Both the position numbers and the translations under genes were made by a program. From Prosthecobacter sp. (lineage in GTDB: Bacteria > Verrucomicrobiota > Verrucomicrobiia > Verrucomicrobiales > Verrucomicrobiaceae): a DNA stretch of 64,000 bases. Below the pieces are notes generated by a model. It had not been told where the DNA came from. It worked only from the letters and a program-made list of their open reading frames with translations, and ran no database searches. Location: positions 806,001 through 870,000 of the forward strand of contig NZ_JAXMIH010000006.1 in NCBI RefSeq assembly GCF_034366625.1, read 5' to 3'. This document shows positions 44,566 through 52,746 of this stretch, piece after piece. Positions within the stretch are counted from its first letter, which is position 1. The number at the start of each line of letters is the position of its first letter.

Positions 44566-45359
44566 GGCGTGGCTCCAATAGTTTTCAAAAAGGGCAGGAT
44601 CACCTGATGGATGAAGGGCGGGTGAAACAGCAGACCCACGGGCGCGATGAGGAAAGCGAAGGCCCACAACCGGCAGATGATGCCCTGCCGCAGACGAAGG
44701 CGACGGCTCAGTTCGATGCCGAGCGCTTGCAGGAGAAAGTAAGCAGTCGGTCCGCCCCAGCCTGCACCTACGGGCAGCGAGATTACAGCCTCATGCAGCA
44801 GGCCGGAGATCAGAAAGACCAGCCAGTGTGCTCCTTTCGCGTTCCATCGTGCAGCAACAGGCCGGAAGACGAGCAGGTTCATCGCATCACGGAAGGCGGT
44901 GTTCCATCTTCGTCCCCAGAAGTCGGCTAGTGACCCAGCGACGATGGGACTCTTCATGAGCGGCTCAGTGGCGCGGCCCATTTTCATCCAAAACGCTGTG
45001 ACGATGTGAAAGCAGCCGAAATGCAGCATGAACACGAGGCCCGCCATGCCGACCCAGGCCGCCACCATGGGCGTCTTTGCCAGCCATGGAACTGCGATCC
45101 ACAGAAGCGTCGCACCGAAGATGAGATTGACCAAGCCGGCGAAGGCGAGACGACGTGCATCACTTGGAGATGCCGCACACCTGCGCAGAAAGCCGGTGAG
45201 GTTGAGCGTTGGGCAAAACAGCAGCCAGGCAGTGATCTCTGAAGCGGGTGCGGAAGCCTTGGTCTTCACCAGCGTCAGCGCTTTGAGAGCGAAATAAAGG
45301 CATGCGGCCAGCAACCACATGACCAGCCATGAGGGGCAAGAGAGTGCGGCTTCTTTCAT
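44562..45359 (-). CDS. MBOAT-family acyltransferase (wax-synthase-like)
   Basis: 265 residues from the ATG at 45359, inside the 4-nt overlap with the desaturase stop. About seven hydrophobic segments. SLADFWGRRWNTAFRDAMNL is the wax-synthase/MBOAT FWgrRWH-like motif, and LISGLLHEAVISLPVGAGWG carries the conserved membrane His (SGLLHE). Such enzymes move acyl groups from acyl-CoA to alcohols, sterols or glycerolipids. Which acceptor is used here is unknown. Translational coupling to a desaturase points to lipid modification. Confidence 0.78.
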   Translation of the reverse strand: MKEAALSCPSWLVMWLLAACLYFALKALTLVKTKASAPASEITAWLLFCPTLNLTGFLRRCAASPSDARRLAFAGLVNLIFGATLLWIAVPWLAKTPMVAAWVGMAGLVFMLHFGCFHIVTAFWMKMGRATEPLMKSPIVAGSLADFWGRRWNTAFRDAMNLLVFRPVAARWNAKGAHWLVFLISGLLHEAVISLPVGAGWGGPTAYFLLQALGIELSRRLRLRQGIICRLWAFAFLIAPVGLLFHPPFIHQVILPFLKTIGATP

Positions 45360-46276
45360 GGCGTGTTGGGTTTGAGGGGAAGGAGTTCTGGCCGTGCTGG
45401 TAGATCGGCGGGCAGTTTGAGATGGGTGATCAAGCCGCAGAAGTTCAGCACACGCAGCGCCCACCAGCCGGGATCGTGCTGCGCTTGCTTGATGCCGAGT
45501 CTCGCGGAGTCGGGAAAGGCGTGATGGTTGTTGTGCCAGCACTCTCCCATCGTGATCAAACCGAGGTGCGGCAGGTTGTAGCCCTGCACCGCGTGGCCTT
45601 CGAGGTGCCAGTCACGCTCGCCGTGGTTATGCGCGAAGTAGCCGATCAACCAGTGACCGATGAGCGAGACGACGATGCGCACCGAGATGCCCCACACCAC
45701 CCAGCCGATGCCACCGAGCAGGTAAAACACGACCGCATACGGAAGCTGCTGCAGCATCCAGGTGCGTTGCAGGAAGCGGTAAAAGCGATCCTCGCGCACC
45801 TCGCGCTCGATCTCAAAGACCGGCGGGTGTTTGAGCTGCATCTCGCAGTGCAATTGCCACAGCGCATCGCGCCAGACGGGACGCTGGTCGATGAAGAACG
45901 GATGGCAGGCGCGATGCCGCTGCGCCCAGTCGCGGATGTCGTGCATGTGGAGCATGCGAAACGAGCCGCCCATGCCGACGACGATGCCGAGATGCACGAG
46001 CAGGTATTCCAGCCAGCGCGGACAGGCGAAGCTGCGGTGAATCAGCAGACGGTGTAGGCCGATGGTGTGGCCCAGGCAAAGCGTGAGCACCGTGAAGGCG
46101 AGCGACAGGCCGACTGCTCCCGGGCTGATTGTCCACCAGCCGCCGATGATCGCGATGAGCATGTGCGAGGTGAACCACAGCGACTTCACCGGACTCCACA
46201 CGACCACACCCTCAAGCGGATTCGTCAGCGCCGAAGCCGGGCGCATGCGGCGGACTTCGAGTGGCGTGTCATTCAT
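45356..46276 (-). CDS. Fatty-acid (acyl-CoA delta-9-like) desaturase
   Basis: 306 residues, four TM segments. The three His boxes are HRLLIH (75-80), HRACH (121-125, where delta-9 enzymes have HRxHH) and HNNHH (248-252), with another at HNHGE near 216. The arrangement is that of the membrane di-iron desaturases that insert a double bond into a long-chain acyl group using O2 and electrons from ferredoxin or cytochrome b5. The HRACH variant is a change from the canonical box. First structural gene of the operon; an inverted repeat lies 25 nt upstream. Confidence 0.88.
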   Translation of the reverse strand: MNDTPLEVRRMRPASALTNPLEGVVVWSPVKSLWFTSHMLIAIIGGWWTISPGAVGLSLAFTVLTLCLGHTIGLHRLLIHRSFACPRWLEYLLVHLGIVVGMGGSFRMLHMHDIRDWAQRHRACHPFFIDQRPVWRDALWQLHCEMQLKHPPVFEIEREVREDRFYRFLQRTWMLQQLPYAVVFYLLGGIGWVVWGISVRIVVSLIGHWLIGYFAHNHGERDWHLEGHAVQGYNLPHLGLITMGECWHNNHHAFPDSARLGIKQAQHDPGWWALRVLNFCGLITHLKLPADLPARPELLPLKPNTP

Positions 46277-46300
46277 AGTAGCGCGTTGGTTTATTCTGAA

Positions 46301-46320
46301 TTTTCAGTATTTAATGAAAC
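46301..46320 (-). promoter_or_regulatory. Candidate operator upstream of the desaturase gene
   Basis: Plus strand TTTTCAGTATTTAATGAAAC: arms TTTCA and TGAAA. It matches 46861-46880, in opposite orientation, at 18 of 20 positions. On the minus strand it overlaps an AT-rich ATTAAATACTG block that could be the -10 region, so binding there would repress. The bound regulator is inferred to be the adjacent GbsR-like protein. Confidence 0.6.
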
Positions 46321-46337
46321 ATATGAGTATGAAAAGA

Positions 46338-46859
46338 TCAGCCTAGGAGGCGCATGGCCCACTGAAGGGCGGAGGCGTGTTTCATGGAGATCACGGTGTC
46401 GCCGACTTTGACCCCGAAGCTGAGGAACTCGTCGAGATCCTTCATCTGCTGGTGGAAGTCGCGGCCAGGGCCAGCGGCCTCGTCCTTCGTCTGGGCGGCG
46501 CAATCGCGCAGCAGGCGGATGGCGGGCTCGATCTCGCGGCGTTTGCGCTCCTTCGAGATGGTGATGAAAATCTTCCACACATCCTTCTCCGCCTCGAAGT
46601 ACTCCTTGCGGTCGCCCTTGTGGGTGATGATGCGCACGAGATTCCAGCCGACGAGATCCTTGAGGTTGGTGTGGGCGTTGCCGCGGCTGATTTGCAGCTT
46701 CTCCATGACCTCGTCCGTGCACATTGGCTCCGGGGCGGTCATGAGCAGGGCGTGGATCTGCGCCATCGTTCGATTGATGCCCCACTGCGTGCCGAGCGAA
46801 CCCCACTGGGCCACGAATTCCTCGCGTGCCTTTTCCCAGGGTGGTAGTTCCTTGCTCAC
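46338..46859 (-). CDS. GbsR/MarR-family transcriptional regulator
   Basis: 173 residues from the GTG at 46859. A TTG at 46883 would extend the frame across the operator repeat, so the GTG is preferred. The winged helix-turn-helix lies at about 45-110: AQIHALLMTAPEPMCTDEVM, EKLQISRGNAHTNLKDLVGW, LVRIITHKGDRKEYFEAEKD. ISRGNAHTNL and GDRKEYF are typical of GbsR, which in Bacillus controls glycine-betaine synthesis from choline. The effector here is unknown. It lies 62 nt upstream of the desaturase and faces the same way, each with a copy of the same inverted repeat. Confidence 0.85.
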   Translation of the reverse strand: MSKELPPWEKAREEFVAQWGSLGTQWGINRTMAQIHALLMTAPEPMCTDEVMEKLQISRGNAHTNLKDLVGWNLVRIITHKGDRKEYFEAEKDVWKIFITISKERKRREIEPAIRLLRDCAAQTKDEAAGPGRDFHQQMKDLDEFLSFGVKVGDTVISMKHASALQWAMRLLG

Positions 46860-46860
46860 A

Positions 46861-46880
46861 GTTTCACTAAAAACTGAAAA
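46861..46880 (-). promoter_or_regulatory. Candidate autoregulatory operator of the GbsR-like gene
   Basis: Minus strand TTTTCAGTTTTTAGTGAAAC, differing at two positions from the copy at 46301-46320. It abuts the GTG start at 46859, so a protein bound here would block transcription or initiation. Near-identity of the two sites at both ends of one gene is the main evidence. Confidence 0.6.
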
Positions 46881-46917
46881 CAACGAAAGACAAGCTGGGA
46901 TTCCTGTTTTCTCGCGT

Positions 46918-47571
46918 TCACGGACTCAAGCGCACCTTCACCCACACGCCGCCCTCTTTGCGGTAGCGGATGCGGTCATGCAGACGGCTCACGCGGCCCT
47001 GCCAGAACTCGACTTCGTCCGGCAGCAGCGTATAACCACCCCAATGTGGCGGGCAGGGCACCTGGCCTTCGGGATACTTCGCCTTCAACTCGGCATCGCG
47101 CTGCTCCAGCCACTCGCGGCCGGGGATCACGACGCTTTGATCCGACACCCAGGCACCGATTTGATGCCCGTAGGGCCGACTGGCGAAATATTGCTGGGCA
47201 TCGGCGTGATCGAGCTTCGAAATCACGCCTTTGATGCAGACCTGATGATGGCGATCCGTCCACAGGAAGCAGGCGGCGGCGCGCGCATCGGCGGCGATCT
47301 CCTTGCCTTTCCGGCTCTCGTAGTTCGTGTAGAAATGAAAGCCGCGCTCGTCGATGCCCTTCAAAAGCACCGTTCGCACCGTGGGCGTGCCATCGAGACC
47401 GTTCGTGGCCAGGCTCATCGCGTTCGGCTCTGGCAGGTTGTGCGCGAGGGCGTCATTGATCCAATGCGTGAACAGCTCCACCGGATCGGCCGGGGCGCTG
47501 TGCTCGTCGAGTTCGCCCTGGTCGTAACTCACGCGCAGGTCGGGCAGGTTCGGTTTGTCAGTGGGATTCAT
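46918..47571 (-). CDS. pdxH: Pyridoxamine 5'-phosphate oxidase
   Basis: 217 residues, family length. LRVSYDQGELDEHSAPADPV opens the FMN-binding split-barrel. NAMSLATNGLDGTPTVRTVL and GFHFYTNYESRKGKEIAADA bind FMN and substrate, and the C-terminal FWQGRVSRLHDRIRYRKEGG is the PdxH signature. The enzyme oxidises pyridoxamine or pyridoxine phosphate to PLP with O2. It is divergent from hpt by 73 nt and ends 58 nt before the regulator start, so it is not obviously part of the lipid operon. Confidence 0.95.
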   Translation of the reverse strand: MNPTDKPNLPDLRVSYDQGELDEHSAPADPVELFTHWINDALAHNLPEPNAMSLATNGLDGTPTVRTVLLKGIDERGFHFYTNYESRKGKEIAADARAAACFLWTDRHHQVCIKGVISKLDHADAQQYFASRPYGHQIGAWVSDQSVVIPGREWLEQRDAELKAKYPEGQVPCPPHWGGYTLLPDEVEFWQGRVSRLHDRIRYRKEGGVWVKVRLSP

Positions 47572-47644
47572 TCGGGTTACAAGAAACGTGTGCCGCGCGG
47601 CCTCCGCTACGCCAGCTTTGGCCTTTTACGCCCTCTTTTGTCCC

Positions 47645-48202
47645 ATGTCATCCCCGGTCACCGGAGTCATCCACGATCTCGAACGCATCCTGCTCACACC
47701 GGATCAAATCCATGCCCGTGTGCGCGAGATGGCGGTGCGTTTGAATGCGGAGCTGGCAGGCAAGGTCGTCACCGTCGTGGCGCTGATGGACGGCGCGTTG
47801 TTCTTCGTGGCGGATCTGCTGCGCCAACTCGAACTGCCCGTGCGCATGTTCACGCTCAGCGCCAGCAGTTATCACGGCGGCACTGCCACCACCGGCGAAG
47901 TGAAGGTGAACTGGCCGCTCGACCTCGATTTCCACGACCAGGACGTGCTCCTGCTCGATGACATCCTCGACACCGGCCTCACGCTCAGCGTGATTTCCGA
48001 ACGCATCCTCGCCCAACAGCCCGCCTCGCTGCGCACCTGCGTCCTGCTCAGCAAACGCCGCCAGCGCCTGCGAGAGGTGGCGCTCGACGACGCCGGTTTC
48101 GAGATCGACGACGAGTTCGTCGTCGGCTACGGCATGGACTACCAGGGCCGCTTCCGCAATCTGCCCTGCATCGGCATTCTTAATCCCAACAAGCCGTCAT
48201 GA
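47645..48202 (+). CDS. hpt: Hypoxanthine phosphoribosyltransferase
   Basis: 185 residues from the ATG at 47645; the frame extends to 47555, but that part overlaps the divergent promoter and pdxH start. ILLTPDQIHARVREMA opens the fold. VTVVALMDGALFFVADLL and the PRPP loop VLLLDDILDTGLTLS are diagnostic, as is DEFVVGYGMDYQGRFRNLP at the C-terminus. It salvages hypoxanthine or guanine to nucleotides with PRPP. Its stop overlaps the moaD-like start by 4 nt. Confidence 0.93.
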   Translation: MSSPVTGVIHDLERILLTPDQIHARVREMAVRLNAELAGKVVTVVALMDGALFFVADLLRQLELPVRMFTLSASSYHGGTATTGEVKVNWPLDLDFHDQDVLLLDDILDTGLTLSVISERILAQQPASLRTCVLLSKRRQRLREVALDDAGFEIDDEFVVGYGMDYQGRFRNLPCIGILNPNKPS

Positions 48203-48444
48203 AGCTGCGCGTGCTTTTCTTCTCCGTCCTGCGCGACATCACCGGCAGCGATGAGATCGTGCTCGAACTGCCCGCAGGCAGCACGATGGGCGATCTGATG
48301 CTTCAAATCGAATCCCGCTGGCCCAAGCTGCGCGACTGGCAAAACAGCCTGCTCCTCGCCCTCGATCAGACCTATGTGAAGCGCGATGCGCTGCTGCACG
48401 ATGGCGGCGAAGTCGCCATCATGCCGCCGGTGCAGGGCGGGTAA
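48199..48444 (+). CDS. moaD: MoaD/ThiS-family sulfur carrier protein
   Basis: 81 residues, ubiquitin-like: MKLRVLFFSVLRDITGSDEI, then ELPAGSTMGDLMLQIESRWP, then GGEVAIMPPVQGG. The C-terminal Gly-Gly and the VAIMPPVxGG ending are MoaD features, the sulfur-donating small subunit of molybdopterin synthase. No other molybdenum-cofactor gene is in the window. It overlaps the hpt stop by 4 nt, so co-translation is likely but functionally unexplained. Confidence 0.82.
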   Translation: MKLRVLFFSVLRDITGSDEIVLELPAGSTMGDLMLQIESRWPKLRDWQNSLLLALDQTYVKRDALLHDGGEVAIMPPVQGG

Positions 48445-48499
48445 GATCCCCCTGCGCGACACATTCCGACCGGCTACCCTTTCTTCATGCCGGTGCGGT

Positions 48500-50929
48500 T
48501 CAGCGTTTCAGCAGTGCTCGATATGCGTTGCGGGCGAGCATGAGATGGGTCTTCACATGCTCCAAGTCGCCGGGCGGGATTTGATCGCGGCGTTTGAGGT
48601 CGGCTTCGAGGCGGTCGATCCATTTGAGGAAGTATTCGGCCTCGGCGCGGGCATCGGCCGGGTGGTCTTTGATTGCGAGATAAACGGGATTGGTGTGTGC
48701 GCGAATGCCGTAGTGGCTGGGCCAGCGATTCACCACAGGACCGGCGGTGCGCAGGGCAATCCAGCCGCTGCGCTCGATGGGAAGTTCGGCGTCGATGGCG
48801 GCGGTGAGTTTGTCCTCGGCCAGCGTGCCGTTCGCGATGACATTGCCATCCAGTACGATTTCGAGCTTTTCGAGCGGGAATTGCGAGCGCACACGGCCCT
48901 TAACGCGAATTTTGCCGGGTGAGTCGAGCGTGAGTGTGTCTCCGATGGCCTTGTCGTTGACGGTGAGTTCGATCATCGGGCCGTTGCTGATGAAGGAGCG
49001 CCCGGCACGCAGACCAGCGACCCACTTTTCATAGGTCAGGCCATCGGGCACATGCACATAGACGCGGCCCCAGCCGGGTGGCGAAGAGGGAACGCGATTG
49101 AGGAACACGTCAGTGCCAGCAGCCGCAGGAAGATGGAAGCCGCAGTTCAGCAGGCGATACCACAACGGCAGCGACGGGTCATAAACCCAGCCCATGACAT
49201 CGAGCATGTCGATGGTGCCGCTCACCACATCGACGGGCAGGCCTTTGGCGGCATAAGCGGCGGCGTAGGAGTCGAGCATGTTGCTGGCGGGATGCGTGTA
49301 GCTGGCGGTGCCGCCCTGCGAATGCGCACGCTGGGCGATCTGCGCATTTGTCGGCACATCCCAGGGATTCGTGGTGCTTTTGAAGCCGGTGAAGACCGGT
49401 TCCACCAGCGAATGCAGATGAAACAGCGTCATGTGCCCCCACATCGTGCTCCGAAACTCCTCGTTCCACCACAGCAGCGTGCGCGGCGTGGAGAGTGCAT
49501 CGAGACGACCGCGAAAATACTCGCGATCAAACACAGCATCGCTGTCCGAGTTCGCGGCGACGAGATTGGCGACGTTCAGATCCTCTCCCTCACATTGATC
49601 CAAGATGGTGCGCGGCGAGTTGTACCATGAACCGTAGCCGTAGTTGGCGTGGATGTGGTTTTCGCCGCTGAACCAGCCTTCTGCGGCCGCGTGCGTCCAG
49701 CGCTCGAGTTCGAGCCGCGCCGTGCCTTCAACTCCCTCCTTCACCTCGATGGCGAGCTGCTTCATGCGATACTCCGGGCCGCGAAAGGCGAGCAGTTCAT
49801 ACTTGCCCACGGGCAGATAGAGCGTCGCTGAATCGCGGCAGTAAAAATGACCGACACCTGCGGTGTGGCGGTGCATCGCGCCCACGGGAAAGTGAAACTT
49901 CCCGCCCTCCTGCCGCACGGACACACGCGCGACGGCCGGGTTGTCACTCGATTTGTCCACGATGCGGAGTTGCAGCGGACTCATGGGTTCGCCGAAGTTG
50001 ATGCTCTCGATGGAAAGCGTGCGACGATCGCCGGTTTTCAGATCGTAGCGCACGAGCGCGGTCGCGCCTTCCGCGTTGTCGCTGTAGATCATCACATCGC
50101 CGCTGCCGCTCACCGATGGCGCGTCCTCATCTGCCTGCCCGAAGGTGAGTTTGCGCGCGTCGCGCAGCGAATCGCTCAGCGGCACCTGCCACACGTCGTT
50201 GTGCGACACGCCGAGATCGGTGGCGAGGAAGACGCTCCCTGCATCCGCTGCCACGCACAGCCCATAAATACGCGCGGGCCATTCGCAGATCGTCTCCGGC
50301 GTGCCGCCTTCGGTCGGAAGGCGGCGCAGCAATGCCTGCGGGCCTTGATTGCCCGACTGCTCGCCTTCCGCATCGCGATGTTCGGCAAAGTAGATCCATT
50401 TGCCATCCGGCGAGAGCGCATGCACGCCGCGCAGCCGCATCGCCCACGATTCCGGCACGCCTGCGAGCGGTGTGAGCGTGCCGGTGGCCAGATCGCACCA
50501 CGCGATGCCGGTTTTGGCCTCGGGGAGGTTGAATTTCCCCAGCACACGCTTCCCGTCCGGCGCGAACCACAGCGGCCCGCTGCCGCGCACGGTCTGCGGC
50601 AGCGCGATGTTCGTGCCCGTGCTCGCATCAATCACGCGCAACGTGCCGCCGCCGAAACTTGGCGCGTTGATGAAGGCGATGCGACCGCTGTCGGGCGACC
50701 ACGCGGGCTCGATGTCGTAGCCCTCGCCACGGCTCAGCCGCCGCAACTGGCCGCCTCCTGCCGGCATGGTGCAGATCGTGCCATGATACGACAGCACGAT
50801 GCGTTGACCATCCGGCGAGACGCGCGGATGCAGGCCGCCAAAGGCACGCCGCGCGAAGGGATCGGGATCAGGCACCGCGAAGGCCGTGTGAAGGGCCGCG
50901 AACGAGAGGAGAATCCATGCCGCTTTCAT
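48500..50929 (-). CDS. TolB-like propeller fused to CehA/McbA PHP-type metallohydrolase
   Basis: 809 residues with signal peptide MKAAWILLSFAALHTAFA. The N-terminal ~290 residues are a PD40/WD40-like beta-propeller (HPRVSPDGQRIVLSYHGTIC, EPAWSPDSGRIAFIN, LSPDGKWIYFAEH). The C-terminal half has WFSGENHIHANYGYG, LNVANLVAANSDSD, GTASYTHPASNMLD and AAAGTDVFLN, the His/Asp pattern of the CehA/McbA family within PHP phosphoesterases. Members hydrolyse carbamates or unknown esters; here the substrate is unknown. Stand-alone gene; downstream hpt-moaD is convergent. Confidence 0.8.
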   Translation of the reverse strand: MKAAWILLSFAALHTAFAVPDPDPFARRAFGGLHPRVSPDGQRIVLSYHGTICTMPAGGGQLRRLSRGEGYDIEPAWSPDSGRIAFINAPSFGGGTLRVIDASTGTNIALPQTVRGSGPLWFAPDGKRVLGKFNLPEAKTGIAWCDLATGTLTPLAGVPESWAMRLRGVHALSPDGKWIYFAEHRDAEGEQSGNQGPQALLRRLPTEGGTPETICEWPARIYGLCVAADAGSVFLATDLGVSHNDVWQVPLSDSLRDARKLTFGQADEDAPSVSGSGDVMIYSDNAEGATALVRYDLKTGDRRTLSIESINFGEPMSPLQLRIVDKSSDNPAVARVSVRQEGGKFHFPVGAMHRHTAGVGHFYCRDSATLYLPVGKYELLAFRGPEYRMKQLAIEVKEGVEGTARLELERWTHAAAEGWFSGENHIHANYGYGSWYNSPRTILDQCEGEDLNVANLVAANSDSDAVFDREYFRGRLDALSTPRTLLWWNEEFRSTMWGHMTLFHLHSLVEPVFTGFKSTTNPWDVPTNAQIAQRAHSQGGTASYTHPASNMLDSYAAAYAAKGLPVDVVSGTIDMLDVMGWVYDPSLPLWYRLLNCGFHLPAAAGTDVFLNRVPSSPPGWGRVYVHVPDGLTYEKWVAGLRAGRSFISNGPMIELTVNDKAIGDTLTLDSPGKIRVKGRVRSQFPLEKLEIVLDGNVIANGTLAEDKLTAAIDAELPIERSGWIALRTAGPVVNRWPSHYGIRAHTNPVYLAIKDHPADARAEAEYFLKWIDRLEADLKRRDQIPPGDLEHVKTHLMLARNAYRALLKR

Positions 50930-51015
50930 GGCGGAGGTATCGGCACGGCGTGGGTGGGGCTTTCAGGTCCGGCCCGGATACATTGGCGCGAAGGACGACG
51001 TTTGAAGCCAATGCC

Positions 51016-51960
51016 ATGAAGACGCGCCTTCTTCTCTGCCTGCTGACCGTCGTGACGACCGCCAGCGCGGAGGAGGCCTTGGAAATCGTGAAACGCAGCC
51101 TGCCGTTCGTGAAGGAGAAGGGCGCGGCGTGGATTGCGGATCGTGGATGCGCGAGCTGCCATCAAGTTCCTTCGATGCTGTGGAGCCTGAACAGCGCCGC
51201 TCGAGCAGGGATCGACCCCGAGCGCAAGGAAACAACCGAATGGACGCCGTGGGCGGCAGACTGGCGGCATTGGAATCAGTCGAAGGACAAGGACGGCGTG
51301 GACAAGGTTTCCGCCGGCAACATCGACACGATGGTGTTCTTGCTGCTGGGCCGCGATGCCGTCGCTGATGCGAGTCAGACTTGGATCACGGGCTTTCGCG
51401 AACAGTTGCTCAAAAACCAGCAGCCCGACGGCTCCTGGAAGCCCGGCGGCCAACTGCCGCTGGCGAAGCGCCCGACTCGCGAGATGAGCGAAGTCACGAC
51501 GATGTGGACGTTGCTCGCGCTGAAATCGTATGGAGCCGAGGCGATGCCGCCCGAGGTACAAAAACGTGCCGAGGACTTTCTCGCCACCGCGCAGCCGGGC
51601 AAGAGCACCGAATGGCATGCCGCGCGGCTGTTGCTGCAACCGGACGATGCAACTCGTCGCAATGACTTGCTCAAACTCCAGCATCCCGACGGCAGTTGGG
51701 GCTGGCTGGCGAGTGATCCGGGCGATGCGCTCGGCACCGGCTTCGCGATGTATGCGCTGACGCGCAGCGGACTGCCGAACACGCATGAAGCGATGCAGCG
51801 AGCCGTGGCTTTCTTGAAGTCCTCGCAGAAGCCCGACGGCTCCTGGGCCGTGCCGAGCACTCGCGCCAAAGATAAGAACAAAGTCATCGCCACTTCCACC
51901 TACTGGGGCACATCGTGGGCCACGATCGGTCTGCTGGAGACTCTGGCGGTAACGAAATGA
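51016..51960 (+). CDS. CxxCH heme-motif protein fused to squalene-cyclase-like toroid
   Basis: 314 residues from the ATG at 51016, which gives signal peptide MKTRLLLCLLTVVTTASA. A CASCH motif at 45-49 (RGCASCHQVPSMLWSL) should bind one covalent heme c. The rest consists of QW-like repeats (LKNQQPDGSWKPGGQL, LKLQHPDGSWGWLAS, LKSSQKPDGSWAVPS), the alpha/alpha toroid seen in squalene-hopene cyclases and prenyltransferases. The usual DxDD cyclase acid is not seen, so it is probably not a cyclase but a binding or redox protein. Divergent from the PD40/CehA gene by about 86 nt. Confidence 0.78.
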   Translation: MKTRLLLCLLTVVTTASAEEALEIVKRSLPFVKEKGAAWIADRGCASCHQVPSMLWSLNSAARAGIDPERKETTEWTPWAADWRHWNQSKDKDGVDKVSAGNIDTMVFLLLGRDAVADASQTWITGFREQLLKNQQPDGSWKPGGQLPLAKRPTREMSEVTTMWTLLALKSYGAEAMPPEVQKRAEDFLATAQPGKSTEWHAARLLLQPDDATRRNDLLKLQHPDGSWGWLASDPGDALGTGFAMYALTRSGLPNTHEAMQRAVAFLKSSQKPDGSWAVPSTRAKDKNKVIATSTYWGTSWATIGLLETLAVTK

Positions 51961-52005
51961 AGAAGCGTTTGCGGCACCAAGTGTCTGCTCCATGCTCGCG
52001 GCGTC

Positions 52006-52737
52006 ATGCCATCCACGATCTGCATCATCGGCGGCTGTAACGGCGCCGGAAAGAGCACGCTGGCGCGTGAACTGTTGCCGCGCATGGGCATCGAGCGCTT
52101 CCTGAACGCGGATTTGATCGCGAAAGGCCTCTCGCCGGTGAATCCGTCGCTGGTGGCGTTTTCAGCAGGACGGCGATTGATTGAGGAAGCGCGCAGTTTG
52201 ATCGCAGCTGGCACGAGCTTTGCCATCGAATCGACTTTGAGCGGCAAAACGTATGTGAAGATGCTTCAGGAAGCGAAGGGGCGTGGTTATCACTTTGTAC
52301 TGCACTATGTAATGATCGACTCGGCCGCGCAGGCGGTAGAGCGCGTGAAGCTTCGCGTGCTGACGGGCGGCCATCATGTGCCGGAGGAAGATGTGCGGCG
52401 TAGATATGAGCGCAGCGTGCGGCACTTTTTGCACGACTACCTGCCGCTTGCGGATGAATGGGGTCTGTGGGAGAATGCGGTGCCGCCAGCAGTCAAGATC
52501 GCGGACGAAACGACGCACACGATTCAACAAATCCACGACATGATCACGTCCACCAAGCTCCAGGAAGCACCGCAGACGCCGAACACCGCGATGTCAGAGA
52601 TGGTGCTCGAAGCCAGCCGCGTGGCGACGGAGAAGATGCTCGATCTTTATGCGCGCATGGGCATCAAGGTGACGCCGCAGATGACGCTGGCACCAGATTC
52701 GCCAGAACCGGCGTTCAAGCCGTTCGGGCTGTGGTGA
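52006..52737 (+). CDS. Zeta-toxin-like P-loop kinase
   Basis: 243 residues. Walker A GGCNGAGKST at 9-18, then FLNADLIAKGLSP and TSFAIESTLSGKTYVKML, typical of the zeta toxin/AAA ATPase group, in which the enzyme phosphorylates UDP-N-acetylglucosamine or a related substrate. An Arg-rich helix (HHVPEEDVRRRYERSVRHF) can contribute catalytic Arg residues. No epsilon-type antitoxin gene is adjacent, so it may be a solitary chromosomal kinase rather than a toxin. The last ~60 residues extend beyond the core. Convergent with the DUF1501 gene. Confidence 0.75.
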   Translation: MPSTICIIGGCNGAGKSTLARELLPRMGIERFLNADLIAKGLSPVNPSLVAFSAGRRLIEEARSLIAAGTSFAIESTLSGKTYVKMLQEAKGRGYHFVLHYVMIDSAAQAVERVKLRVLTGGHHVPEEDVRRRYERSVRHFLHDYLPLADEWGLWENAVPPAVKIADETTHTIQQIHDMITSTKLQEAPQTPNTAMSEMVLEASRVATEKMLDLYARMGIKVTPQMTLAPDSPEPAFKPFGLW

Positions 52738-52746
52738 TCGGCAGTG

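Noticed and set aside
44266-44667. Two overlapping short frames annotated as separate genes (44266-44667 and 44195-44578)
   Set aside because: Each holds only half of a four-TM protein; one gene with a frameshift explains both.
52006-52737. Zeta-like kinase as half of a toxin-antitoxin pair
   Set aside because: No small antitoxin gene lies upstream or downstream; only the kinase-like gene is present.
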